The notes under the pieces: model-generated | Seen by the model: the letters and a program-made list of their open reading frames with translations, nothing else | The model's database searches: none | Told to the model about the DNA's origin: nothing | From: Butyrivibrio sp. | Lineage (GTDB): Bacteria; Bacillota; Clostridia; Lachnospirales; Lachnospiraceae | Assembly (NCBI GenBank): GCA_017470505.1 | Contig: JAFUYO010000020.1 | Location: forward strand, 1-64,000 | DNA: 64,000 nt | Direction of reading: 5' to 3' | Part shown: one piece after another, positions 16,316 to 25,357 of the stretch | How positions within the stretch are numbered: the stretch's first letter is position 1 | Layout of the letters: each line of letters begins with the position of its first letter | Translations under genes and position numbers: made by a program

Positions 16316-17023
16316 TTATACAAATGACATCGGCATCATGCGGCAAAGCGCATATTTGGAAAAAGCCGTGTTTATCATCTTACCAAAAGAAAGCGAGTGC
16401 CTTATGTGGTCAGGAAGGAGAGTGTCATATTTAACCTCCATGATCTCCTTATCTGCAGGCATTATGGGTCTGACAGGAAGGTCCCTGTCAAAAAATCTGT
16501 CGAACATCTCAGAAGAAGCGATGTTCTCATCGAAGGTTATCCTGACATTTGACGGTCTCCATATGTATGGGATTCTCTCGTACTGGACGATCGTCACCGC
16601 TCTGAGTCCCCTTGTTGTCATCTTCATCACAAATCTGTTCCAGACCGGGTCCGGCCCGCAGCAAAGGCCCACATCCCCGTTTATCGCGCTTTCGGCCTGC
16701 GAACGAGTAATCCTTGCGCTGTCCTTGTAGGTCATGTTTCCGACTTTTCCCTTACACTCAAGCCGGATCATAGAATCGTCAGCATCATAGATCCGGATCC
16801 TCCACTTCTCTCTCTCACCCACGCCGTCTATCTTGTCACACAGGCACGAATCGTCAGGATCATCAAAATAGACGCTGCGTATGAGATATGTCCTTTTTTC
16901 ACCCAGATGCGGATCCTTTTCCATGATCCCCAAAAGGCGCATCTTCAGTATTTCAGCACTGCTTTTATGCAGAAAATATTTCTGTTCGGTCCTGAGTTTT
17001 TTATTCATTAAAAAATCCACCAT
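16316..17023 (-). CDS. VTC-domain (polyphosphate polymerase-like) protein
   Basis: A 235-residue protein of the VTC family, a tunnel fold in which yeast Vtc4 makes polyphosphate from ATP. Matching features are RTEQKYFLHKSSAEILKMRL, YLIRSVYFDD, KWRIRIYDADDSMIRLECKGK and a late EVKYDTLLP. The basic residues and the Glu-Lys pattern of the tunnel are kept. It is cytosolic, with no membrane helix of its own. Its start codon overlaps the CotH stop (TAATG), so the two are translationally coupled; ATG 17008 is an alternative start. The family also includes triphosphatases, and bacterial members are little studied, so true substrate and product are open. Confidence 0.85.
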   Translation of the reverse strand: MVDFLMNKKLRTEQKYFLHKSSAEILKMRLLGIMEKDPHLGEKRTYLIRSVYFDDPDDSCLCDKIDGVGEREKWRIRIYDADDSMIRLECKGKVGNMTYKDSARITRSQAESAINGDVGLCCGPDPVWNRFVMKMTTRGLRAVTIVQYERIPYIWRPSNVRITFDENIASSEMFDRFFDRDLPVRPIMPADKEIMEVKYDTLLPDHIRHSLSFGKMINTAFSKYALCRMMPMSFV

Positions 17024-18897
17024 TACCGCCCTTTTTCCTGTGTAAGCTCCATGTCCTCACGGACGAGTGTCTCAGTCGTAAAAAGCTCATCTCCAAAATA
17101 CCAGTCCATGCTGTCGTGATAGAGCGGAAGAGCTGCCGTTCCTATCGTATCTCCAGGCATTACAGGCATCACGAGGTTAAATCTCGATGTCGGGATGACG
17201 AAGGTCACCGTGACATAATCACTTTCATTCCTGTAATAGCCGTGAAGAAAATCAAGTCTGTCATTAAACCCCTGTATGATCTGTTTTCCTCTCTTCTGAC
17301 ATGTGGCAACGGCGTCATCAAAATCATCTTCCGTGAAGTCGTAACCGCCGTTTTTTATGGCATCAACTCCCGCTGAGTTGCCGATATCCTCAAGCCATTT
17401 CTCTGCGTCATTTACAAGGATCCTTCTCATTTTGGGCTCTGCGACATCATAGTAAAACTCTTTCATCTCTTCGTGAAAGTCCTTATGATTATCAAGCGCT
17501 TTCAGCCACATAATTCCCGATGGGTCCTTTTCCGGGATTGAAACTGAATTATTGTGGATTGAACGAACGGCAAGTTCAAGTCTCTCATTTTCGATAAAGT
17601 TTATGTAATCTGTGAGCGACCTGTCAAAATCCCAGGCGGGACCGCCGTACAGCATTCTCTCATTTTCTTTCACGTAGAAAAACTCGCTCGAATACTCCGT
17701 GTCAAGATTGACAGATATCTCCTGCAAAATAAACTGCCTGATCCAGGATGCGGTGTCAAAATAGTCTGACCATATCTTTCCCGAATCGTTCTTTTGTCCG
17801 TCTCTGAGGTAAAGAGCCTGTTCTGCCTCATTCACGAGACCTGATATGTACTCCTTTTGCCCGGCCGTGGCATTATTTGGGGACTTTATGCGGATCCATC
17901 TGTGAGGGGTCTCAAAGATAAGGTTCTGATCTTCGTCAGTCATGGTCTCATAGACGCCGAGTTCGGCGAGATATCCGCCTGTGACATCAGGAGCTCCTCC
18001 CATCATCTGCATCTTATCGTTGGCGGCCTCAAGGTCATTAAGCCCATGAAGGGTTCCGCCGTCGATTTCAATCTTCTGCGTCAGGAGATAGAGTCCCTCA
18101 TACTGTCCGTCCAGATAGACATTTACATAGCAGAACTCAGGGCTGTATATATCGCCAATATCTGCAGAGAGCTTGTACATGATTGCGTCCTTCAGAAAAG
18201 ATATGTCCGCAAACTCGGATATCAGAAGCCACTTGCGCTGCGCTCCCATACCGAGAATACTGCTGTCACTCTCCAGATTTATCTGATAGGACTTCTTGTC
18301 ATAGTTCCAGCTGGTATTGCCATGGATGCTGAGGCTGCAGTTGCCCGCAAAATTCTCATCACCATACTTGTCGATCACCGTACAGAACCCCGAGGCGGTA
18401 TTGCCCTTTTCCTGCGTCAGGTATTCCTTGCCCTCATCTTTGTTGTAAGTTCCAAGGTGAACGGAGGGAAGATCATTTACTCCCACAAACCTGAAAATCC
18501 CGGCAGCGCTTCCCAGAACATCAACGTTTATCTCTCCCGGAATCTCTTCAAATGCTTCTACAGAAAGAATGTCGCCGTCGCGGTAAGTTACTCCGGAAAG
18601 AGAAACCGACACATCTCTGTCGCAGACGAGTCTGATCCCGTCCTTTTCGTTCCAGTTCAGAAACACATCAAAGAGCACATCTCCGTCGTCGTTAAAATGA
18701 GCGTAAACTCCGCTTGCGGTTTCATCCGGAGCGCCGTCCGAAACAAAGCCGACCGTCTCATAGATAACAACATCCTCGTACTTCTTTGCCCTGCTGTCCT
18801 TATATACTATCGCAACGCACAGCAAAAAGAGTGCACCTGCGATAATGGCCAGAAAAAGCCATATTCTTTTTTTAGTCGTCTCACTGCTTCTGTTCAA
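17023..18897 (-). CDS. CotH-family protein kinase-like, membrane anchored
   Basis: A 624-residue protein with one membrane helix at 12-32 and a large extracytoplasmic part. The CotH kinase domain spans about 145-555: LSIHGNTSWNYDKKSYQI is the nucleotide-binding region and GGPAWDFDRSL (418-428) the catalytic metal-binding segment. CotH of Bacillus phosphorylates spore-coat proteins. A short beta-rich domain lies before the kinase and another after it. The start is TTG at 18897, with AAGGAG 10 bases upstream; no in-frame ATG fits. It heads the coupled CotH-VTC-DUF4956 set inside the polysaccharide operon. Its substrate is unknown; a wall glycan or a surface protein is possible. Confidence 0.88.
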   Translation of the reverse strand: MNRSSETTKKRIWLFLAIIAGALFLLCVAIVYKDSRAKKYEDVVIYETVGFVSDGAPDETASGVYAHFNDDGDVLFDVFLNWNEKDGIRLVCDRDVSVSLSGVTYRDGDILSVEAFEEIPGEINVDVLGSAAGIFRFVGVNDLPSVHLGTYNKDEGKEYLTQEKGNTASGFCTVIDKYGDENFAGNCSLSIHGNTSWNYDKKSYQINLESDSSILGMGAQRKWLLISEFADISFLKDAIMYKLSADIGDIYSPEFCYVNVYLDGQYEGLYLLTQKIEIDGGTLHGLNDLEAANDKMQMMGGAPDVTGGYLAELGVYETMTDEDQNLIFETPHRWIRIKSPNNATAGQKEYISGLVNEAEQALYLRDGQKNDSGKIWSDYFDTASWIRQFILQEISVNLDTEYSSEFFYVKENERMLYGGPAWDFDRSLTDYINFIENERLELAVRSIHNNSVSIPEKDPSGIMWLKALDNHKDFHEEMKEFYYDVAEPKMRRILVNDAEKWLEDIGNSAGVDAIKNGGYDFTEDDFDDAVATCQKRGKQIIQGFNDRLDFLHGYYRNESDYVTVTFVIPTSRFNLVMPVMPGDTIGTAALPLYHDSMDWYFGDELFTTETLVREDMELTQEKGR

Positions 18898-18933
18898 AAA
18901 ACCAAAAACTCCTTTTTATGCTGATAATAACTG

Positions 18934-21027
18934 TCACTGAACCCTGAGGCTTGAATACCCTTCGACATTCAGGCTGAAGTCACTGCGGTCCAGGGAGAAA
19001 TTGGGATTGTAATAAGGATCTCCCTTGTCCAGAACAGCCTTCCATTTGGTGCGGAAATGCTCGGATTCAATGTTGTAACGCTCTGCGTTCCGGCCGGTGA
19101 GGTCAAGCCCCCTTGATAGCGATTCATAGTGATAGAGCTCAGCAAAGGGCGTAAAGACATTCAGATACCCCTTCTCTCTGAGCTTAAGGCAGAAGTCCAC
19201 ATCGTTTAAGCTGACTTCAAAGCTCTCATCAAAGCCACCGACCTCGTCGTATTTTTTCCGTGATACCATAAGGCAGGCACCTGTAACAGCGCTCACATCC
19301 TGGGCGTAGCAGAGTCTCCCCATGTACCCGAGATTCATGCCGGCCTGACCGTAGTGGGAGTGTCCGGCTGTCCTGTGCGCGCCGAGCCCCAGAACAACGC
19401 CTGCGTGCTGTATCTTCCTGTCGGGGAAATAGAGCTTGGCCCCGACTGCACCGACATCGCCTCTCTGCGCGTACATTAGAAGCTCTTCCATCCAGTTCAC
19501 GGTGATGACCTGAGTATCATTGTTGAGCAGGACAATATACTCGCCTGATGAGTTTGCAACTCCATAGTTTACAACCGCAGAGTAATTAAAAGATGCTCCC
19601 GTAGGAGACTGTTGAGGCTCTGATGAGCGGTTTTCATTCTTCCGGGCGGTGTAGTCTATAACCTTTACGATGTCCTTATATGCGCCTGTCCCGAGTTCCT
19701 CATAATAGCCCCGGATCTCCGCCCCTTTGGAGTTGTTCTCAACAACTATTATCTCATAGTTGTCGTACACTGATTTCTCATAAATCGAGTCTATGCAGCG
19801 CTTTAAATCCTCAGCATGCTCGCAGTTTGGGATAACAATAGATATTTTGGGTGTCCCGATAACCTCATACGTTATCTTGAAAATCGTCTCAAAAGCCCTG
19901 GTGCTGGTTATCTTGAAGTGGTCGTAGCCGTGGCGGCGCAGATGATCTGCCACCGCGCCCTTTGCAGCATCTATCGCATAGGGCTTGGCCGTTATATCTG
20001 ATGCCACTGAGCCTGCGTGTGACCTCCAGTAATAGAGAAGCTTTGGCACATGAACTATATGCTCCGCCCTGTCTGTCAGGCGCAGTATCATGTCGTGGTC
20101 CTGACTTCCGTCAAATTTGGTCCTGAAGAGCTCAGTGCCGTCAAGGAGAGTTCTCCTGAATACGCTGAAGTGGCAGATGTAATTATTTGCCCTGAGATTG
20201 TCAATTGCATAGTCAGGCTTGAAGTGCATGGTTATCATCCTGTTGATGTCATCGCCCTTAAAGGTCGTCTCATCACAGTATATGTAATCTGCATTCTGCT
20301 CATTTATTGCCTTCACATACCAGTACAGCGCCTCGGGATGGAGTATGTCATCGTGGTCAAAAAGACCTATGTACTCCCCGAGCGCCAGTTCCAGACAGTG
20401 GTTGGTATTTCCGGAGATTCCCTCGTTTTTTTCGAGCTTCTCGTAGAAGATCCTGCATTTATCCTTTGCAGAAGTAAGGGCGCCGTATGAAGCCTTTGCC
20501 CTCTTATCCTGCCTGTACTCTTCTACGATCCTTGAGACCTCCCCTGCGTGCTGTTCATCTGACCCGTCAGCAAGGCAGAGCTGCCAGTTGCTGTAGGTCT
20601 GGGAGAGTACTGACTCAATCATGTCTCGCAGAAACTTTTCGGGAGTGTTGTAGAGAGGCACCAGGATTGAAATAAGCGGCATCTTTTCAAACTTTTCGCT
20701 CTCCTGCGCTCTCCTTATATCCTCAGACGGAAAGCTCTCCGTGCCGTAATGGGTCATGGCCTTCTTTTCGATCTGCTTGTACTTTATCCTGGCAATAACT
20801 CCCTTTAAAGAGCCCTGGTTTCTGATACGGTCCCTCTGCCTGATGACCCAGTGCATCACGTTTCGCGCAGGAGTGGATGCCTTCCAGATGGGATTGTTTT
20901 TTATCCTGTTTAATTTAAACTCAAGCTCCTGATTCTTGTCCTCAAGCTCCGCTATCCTGCCCGCAAGATCTGCAGTCTTTAGTTTTTCCCGCTCATAGGC
21001 GGCCTTATAGTCAATATTATCCGACAT
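18934..21027 (-). CDS. Tandem-domain GT2 glycosyltransferase with coiled-coil N-terminus
   Basis: A 697-residue cytosolic enzyme with two complete GT-A domains. Residues 8-45 form a coiled coil, followed by the NPIWKASTPARN linker common before such GT2 domains. Domain A (about 117-330) has LISILVPLYNTPEKFLRDMI and GLFDHDDIL. Domain B (about 395-650) has PKISIVIPNCEHAEDLKRCI, VLLNNDTQV and SLNDVDFCLKLREKGY. Two active sites suggest it adds two different sugars or polymerises a repeat. ATG 21027 has AAGGTG upstream. It is packed 4 bases from the next GT2 gene and 36 from CotH. Donor sugars are unknown. Confidence 0.9.
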   Translation of the reverse strand: MSDNIDYKAAYEREKLKTADLAGRIAELEDKNQELEFKLNRIKNNPIWKASTPARNVMHWVIRQRDRIRNQGSLKGVIARIKYKQIEKKAMTHYGTESFPSEDIRRAQESEKFEKMPLISILVPLYNTPEKFLRDMIESVLSQTYSNWQLCLADGSDEQHAGEVSRIVEEYRQDKRAKASYGALTSAKDKCRIFYEKLEKNEGISGNTNHCLELALGEYIGLFDHDDILHPEALYWYVKAINEQNADYIYCDETTFKGDDINRMITMHFKPDYAIDNLRANNYICHFSVFRRTLLDGTELFRTKFDGSQDHDMILRLTDRAEHIVHVPKLLYYWRSHAGSVASDITAKPYAIDAAKGAVADHLRRHGYDHFKITSTRAFETIFKITYEVIGTPKISIVIPNCEHAEDLKRCIDSIYEKSVYDNYEIIVVENNSKGAEIRGYYEELGTGAYKDIVKVIDYTARKNENRSSEPQQSPTGASFNYSAVVNYGVANSSGEYIVLLNNDTQVITVNWMEELLMYAQRGDVGAVGAKLYFPDRKIQHAGVVLGLGAHRTAGHSHYGQAGMNLGYMGRLCYAQDVSAVTGACLMVSRKKYDEVGGFDESFEVSLNDVDFCLKLREKGYLNVFTPFAELYHYESLSRGLDLTGRNAERYNIESEHFRTKWKAVLDKGDPYYNPNFSLDRSDFSLNVEGYSSLRVQ

Positions 21028-21031
21028 AACA

Positions 21032-23149
21032 TCACCTTGATGGTTTTATTCTCATCACGTTTGGAACCCAGTTGATCAGCTTTGTGCGGCTGGTCTTATC
21101 GATTGCCAGCATCCCTATCTGATAGTAGCCGGGGGGAAGAACCCCTTTTTCGATCCTGAGTTTATAGCCCGTAAGGTCGACATTCACCTGATCGGAGAGC
21201 CTCACCCTGATGTCCGGGCGGTACCATACATACGGCGAAAAGCTGTAAACCTTGGGTCCTGCCGGGCCTGCGCCGTTTTCATATCTCTCCACGAGACGCA
21301 GAAGCAGCTTTTTCTCAAAGCAGGCATTGTCTGAGCCGATCACAAAGCTGTAGCCCTTCAAGAAGTACCCGTCCTCGTTGCCATCTGCCGTAGCTCCGTA
21401 CAGCCAGTTGTCCATAGTGCCGTTGTACTCGCAGCCTATCCTGAGGCACTGGTCCTCCCTAGCGCCCCGGATTCCCTTCTCATGTATTGTCACAGGGTAA
21501 TAGGGAAGCTCCTCGACGGGGGTGTAATCCTCCTTTGGTATGATGGCCGATATCGTCTCATCTTCCGTAAGGTGCGGTGAGTAGAACGGATCAACATTGT
21601 AGAGATGGGAGTGTCTCTTCATCAGAATATCTCCCTCTGCTGCAAGCCTCTCCATCTTCTGCGGGTCCAGATTGTCAAGCCCTCTCGTCAGCGACTCGTG
21701 ATGGAACAGATATATGTGATTGCAGGTCACATTGTAGTAGCCCTTTTCGTGCAGTGAATAGCAGAAGTCAACATCGTTAAAGGCAACCTTCAGATCCTCA
21801 GGAAAGCCTCCCACGTCGTTAAACTTTTTTCTGCTGATCATAAGGCATGCCGCGGTAGCTCCGATGGTGTTGTGTATTCCGCGGTTATAGCCGAAGTAAT
21901 GGCTCTTGTTGTCGTGCATCTTCTGGAGCTTATGCACGGGACCGCGCCTGACGTTGGCAATCCCCGCGTGCTGAATGAGATCACTGTCCGGGTAGATGAG
22001 CTTTGCCCCAACAGCTCCAACGTGTCCGAGCTGCGCCTGTGAAAGCAGCTCACGCATCCACCCCTCTTTTGCGCACTCAATGTCATCATTCATGAAAAGA
22101 AGATACTCTCCGGTGGAGTTCTTTGCTCCGTAGTTGCACATATGTGAAAAGTTGAATTCTTCGAGCTTGTAGATATAGTTGATCTTGACAAGTCCGTTCT
22201 TGCGCTGCGCCCTCGATGCATATACTCCGTATTTGACCCTGTTGGCCGCGCTGCTGCCGTTGTCAACTATGACGATCTCGTACTTTATGCTGTCATCTCC
22301 GGTAGTCTCGATGATAGAGCCAAGACACTGGTTGAGCACCTCGGGATGATCTTTGGACGGTATTATTATGCTGACTGTTGCGGGCGCAAGCAGCATATGC
22401 CTGGATGCGTGAAAGCTCCTGCCGTAAAAGACATCCTGCTCCGGTTCTCTGTGAAAGAGTACCTCGCGGATATGACCAATCGGGAACTCAAGTCCTGTCC
22501 TCTTTGCAAACGCGTGCTCATGGATTGCCAGCATGCAGAACAGGACATCCGCTGACAAAAGAGAGGCTTCAAGCCCTGTCTGTTCAACCGTTCCGCGCCC
22601 CGAAGACGAGCCTCCGAGCATCCTTACTGCATTGTCGTACTCTGTTGCAGCCGCGTGCATAGCCTCTGACCTGCAGGCAAAAAAGCTGCCGATATAGTAG
22701 GCGTTCAGGTAAGAATCAGGCGACCAGTCAGGCTTAAAGAACGGGTGGATATATTTACCTCCACTGCCAAGCTCATCCTCATCCCCGTAGACCACATTGT
22801 GCTCGGGGTGAGCGATAAAGTACTGTTTGACCACTTCCTGGGCCTTCTTTATGATCTTTCCCTTCGGACTTACAAAAAGGTAGACGGTCCCCTCATCGTT
22901 CTTGTCGTCCTGAACTTCCCATATCTTGCCAAAGGGAACTACCTTCACGGCCAAAACCGGAAGCTTTTTCCGGTACATATCAGGGCCCATATTTGTCTCG
23001 TACTGAATCGGTGCTGCAAAAGGCATGACCGGCTCTTTTTCCCGGGCGCGCTGCCACTTGTCATAGGCAGATGACTTGGCCGAAAGAAGCTTGTTGTATT
23101 TACTTTTGCTCTTCTTTATCAGTGCTGTCTTCGCCAGCTGTTTTAGCAT
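21032..23149 (-). CDS. GT2 glycosyltransferase with degenerate first domain and C-terminal beta domain
   Basis: A 705-residue cytosolic protein. The first 240 residues keep only part of a GT2 domain: the VVYGDEDELGSGGKYIHPFF motif (about 120-139) is present but the usual N-terminal nucleotide-binding strand is not. A complete GT2 domain follows at about 258-500, with ATVSIIIPSKDHPEVLNQCL, LLFMNDDIE and AFNDVDFCYSLHEKGY. The last 180 residues are beta-rich and resemble carbohydrate-binding modules, unidentified. ATG 23149 follows AGGGG. Its gene is 6 bases after the methyltransferase-kinase gene, within one operon. The first domain may serve in binding rather than catalysis. Confidence 0.85.
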   Translation of the reverse strand: MLKQLAKTALIKKSKSKYNKLLSAKSSAYDKWQRAREKEPVMPFAAPIQYETNMGPDMYRKKLPVLAVKVVPFGKIWEVQDDKNDEGTVYLFVSPKGKIIKKAQEVVKQYFIAHPEHNVVYGDEDELGSGGKYIHPFFKPDWSPDSYLNAYYIGSFFACRSEAMHAAATEYDNAVRMLGGSSSGRGTVEQTGLEASLLSADVLFCMLAIHEHAFAKRTGLEFPIGHIREVLFHREPEQDVFYGRSFHASRHMLLAPATVSIIIPSKDHPEVLNQCLGSIIETTGDDSIKYEIVIVDNGSSAANRVKYGVYASRAQRKNGLVKINYIYKLEEFNFSHMCNYGAKNSTGEYLLFMNDDIECAKEGWMRELLSQAQLGHVGAVGAKLIYPDSDLIQHAGIANVRRGPVHKLQKMHDNKSHYFGYNRGIHNTIGATAACLMISRKKFNDVGGFPEDLKVAFNDVDFCYSLHEKGYYNVTCNHIYLFHHESLTRGLDNLDPQKMERLAAEGDILMKRHSHLYNVDPFYSPHLTEDETISAIIPKEDYTPVEELPYYPVTIHEKGIRGAREDQCLRIGCEYNGTMDNWLYGATADGNEDGYFLKGYSFVIGSDNACFEKKLLLRLVERYENGAGPAGPKVYSFSPYVWYRPDIRVRLSDQVNVDLTGYKLRIEKGVLPPGYYQIGMLAIDKTSRTKLINWVPNVMRIKPSR

Positions 23150-23155
23150 ATCCCC

Positions 23156-25321
23156 TTAATCCCACTCCTCGTCTTTATATAAACGCGCTTCGCGCCTTGA
23201 CATTATCTTTCTGCCAATCTTTCCAAAGATGTTCTCGCTCTTTTTGCCCTCTGCATCCTCGTCCTGATGAACAGATTCTGCAATGGCATCCGCAGAGTTA
23301 CCGGGAATCAGCGTTGTGAGAAGGCTGAGCTTTAAATGATTTCTCTCCTGCTTTTTAAGTCCGCCATCAGATAGCCCGAACTCAATATTCGGGTCATCCG
23401 AGTTAAAAACAAATGTATCGTCCGATATCCACTCGCCGTTGACGGGATGGATACTTATATGGCAGTCCCTGTCCGAGATCTGCTTGTCGTTCCACGTGGC
23501 GTCAAGTATCGTCACAATGCAGGGGGCAAAAGCAGGGTCAACGCGGACAACATTGCAGTCCCCCGAAACCCTTATGTCAAGACTGATCTCGTTTTTGTCG
23601 TCATACTGCTCCTCAGGGAAGAAGGACTCGTCCTCAGAATATCCCTCTCCCTCGTCAATGTATATCTGTACGCAGTCGTCCGGTCTCGCAGCATCTGATG
23701 AGACAGAAAGCTCCCTGGGCACTATTGTCTTTCGCCCGATTCCCCGCCATATCTCAACCATCGACTTGCGGTTTCCCGTGACATATTTCTGGAAAGCATA
23801 CTCCTCATCAAGGAGCGATTGTATATCCTTCTCAGTCAGCCCCAGCCTCTTATATACAGGCTTTACGTCAAACCTCTCCCTCTTCCTGTCCTCTAGTCTG
23901 TAACAGTAAAGTGCGCGCCAGACCTGCTCCCTCACCGGAATGCACTTTCCGTAGGTCCACTCGTAATCTATTATCGTCCAGATGGGTCCGTTGACCATGA
24001 TATTCGAAAAGATAAGGTCGTAGTCCGATACCGGATAGTCTTCCTTGTAGCCTATTCTCTTGATGTACTCGTTGATAAGGGCATCAAATCCGTCAGTATC
24101 GTCATGGTCGATGCATCTGTCAAGAAGCGCAGAAAGCGGTACTCCGTTGACAAAAGAAAAGATGGCACAGTTTCCTTTTTCGCTTATCTGGCAGTCATTG
24201 ATCTCAAGGTCGCCTCCTCTGAACTTTTCGCAGAGTCCAAGGTATGCATCACGAAGACCTAATACGTGCTCCCTCGCCGCTGCAGAAAGAGGGTATTTCT
24301 TGATGAGTCTGCGCCCTGCAACGTCGATCACAATATCGGTCCTTATCTTGAACTCATCAACCCTGTCATTTGAGTACTTGCTGTAAATCGTGTCAAACCC
24401 CGGGCCTAAGATAACTTCAAAAGAGTTGGCAAACTCAGGGTACATTCCCTCTCTTATGAGCTCTTCGTAGGCGTGCTTTTCGTTAAACAGGATCATTCTG
24501 TCGCGGTCAAAGTTCCTGACGTTGTCCTGAAGCTCCCCGTGCTTTGGAAGGTATTTATCAGAGTGCAGAAGAGTCATCAGTTTGTAATCAGGGTACGGGT
24601 AATAGAAGTGATACTCGTTCATGCCGCATTTTTTGAATATATTGATAAGTCCGCTCCTCGAGAAGGTCCTCGCCACGGAATCTGCAGAGTAGCCCTCAAT
24701 ACCTGTAAAATAGCTCCCAAGATGGTCCTCTGTGCAGCCCGCAAAATACTTAAGTCCCAACCTGTTCTCAATGGCTATTACAATCCTGCCGCCGCGCTTT
24801 AGGTGGCGCTGCAGCATACGAAGAAATCTCTCGTATGGGCTGTCTGTCCCGATGTAGCCCTGCCCGTACTCAAAGACGCCTATCAGGAAGATGTAATCGA
24901 AATCCCTTGGAAGGTCCGGTTCAATATCCCGGAAATTGCCCACGTGGATCGTGACATTACTGCAGTCAGCGTTTCTTGTTGCATTTATCTCAGAGCGCCT
25001 TCTAGAGAGATCGCAGGCAACAACTTCACGAGCCTTTGAGGATAGCATCCCCGTTATGGCCCCGCACCCGGATCCGACTTCCAGAACCTTGGAATTCGGG
25101 TTCATGGGAATCCACTCGACAATGTTCGCCCTCTGATCAGAGAGGTGATACAGAATCGGCCAGCTGTTCCTCTCCTCTATAACCTTCTGGTAATCTTCTT
25201 TTTTGTATTTTTTTACTATTTCGAGAAGGTCGTTCTCAACCGCGCCGTCGCTGTAGAGATCGACTCCCGAGTAATGCCTGAAATTAAGGCGCACCCCGCC
25301 TATCTTTATCTCTTCCTGCAT
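23156..25321 (-). CDS. Bifunctional methyltransferase-kinase, WbdD-like
   Basis: A 721-residue cytosolic protein with two recognisable enzymes. Residues about 50-240 are a class I SAM methyltransferase: motif I is VLEVGSGCGAI (79-89), followed by an acidic CDLS and later FDYIFLIGVFEY. Residues about 320-530 look like a kinase of the aminoglycoside/choline-kinase type: LIKKY (about 339-343) could supply the N-lobe lysine, DLIFSN (Asp435, Asn440) the catalytic loop, and IIDYEW (Asp452) the metal ligand. The order matches E. coli WbdD, which caps O-antigen with methyl and phosphate groups. The C-terminal 180 residues are an unassigned acidic beta-rich domain. ATG 25321 follows GAGGAAGC. It lies directly beside the Wzt gene. 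Confidence 0.75.
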   Translation of the reverse strand: MQEEIKIGGVRLNFRHYSGVDLYSDGAVENDLLEIVKKYKKEDYQKVIEERNSWPILYHLSDQRANIVEWIPMNPNSKVLEVGSGCGAITGMLSSKAREVVACDLSRRRSEINATRNADCSNVTIHVGNFRDIEPDLPRDFDYIFLIGVFEYGQGYIGTDSPYERFLRMLQRHLKRGGRIVIAIENRLGLKYFAGCTEDHLGSYFTGIEGYSADSVARTFSRSGLINIFKKCGMNEYHFYYPYPDYKLMTLLHSDKYLPKHGELQDNVRNFDRDRMILFNEKHAYEELIREGMYPEFANSFEVILGPGFDTIYSKYSNDRVDEFKIRTDIVIDVAGRRLIKKYPLSAAAREHVLGLRDAYLGLCEKFRGGDLEINDCQISEKGNCAIFSFVNGVPLSALLDRCIDHDDTDGFDALINEYIKRIGYKEDYPVSDYDLIFSNIMVNGPIWTIIDYEWTYGKCIPVREQVWRALYCYRLEDRKRERFDVKPVYKRLGLTEKDIQSLLDEEYAFQKYVTGNRKSMVEIWRGIGRKTIVPRELSVSSDAARPDDCVQIYIDEGEGYSEDESFFPEEQYDDKNEISLDIRVSGDCNVVRVDPAFAPCIVTILDATWNDKQISDRDCHISIHPVNGEWISDDTFVFNSDDPNIEFGLSDGGLKKQERNHLKLSLLTTLIPGNSADAIAESVHQDEDAEGKKSENIFGKIGRKIMSRREARLYKDEEWD

Positions 25322-25357
25322 TTTAAGCTTCCTCAAACCTCAGAGTTTATCAGTATA

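Noticed and set aside
17857-18924. 355-codon plus-strand frame opposite the CotH gene
   Set aside because: The minus-strand frame has clear CotH motifs. The opposite frame shows no domain or ribosome site.
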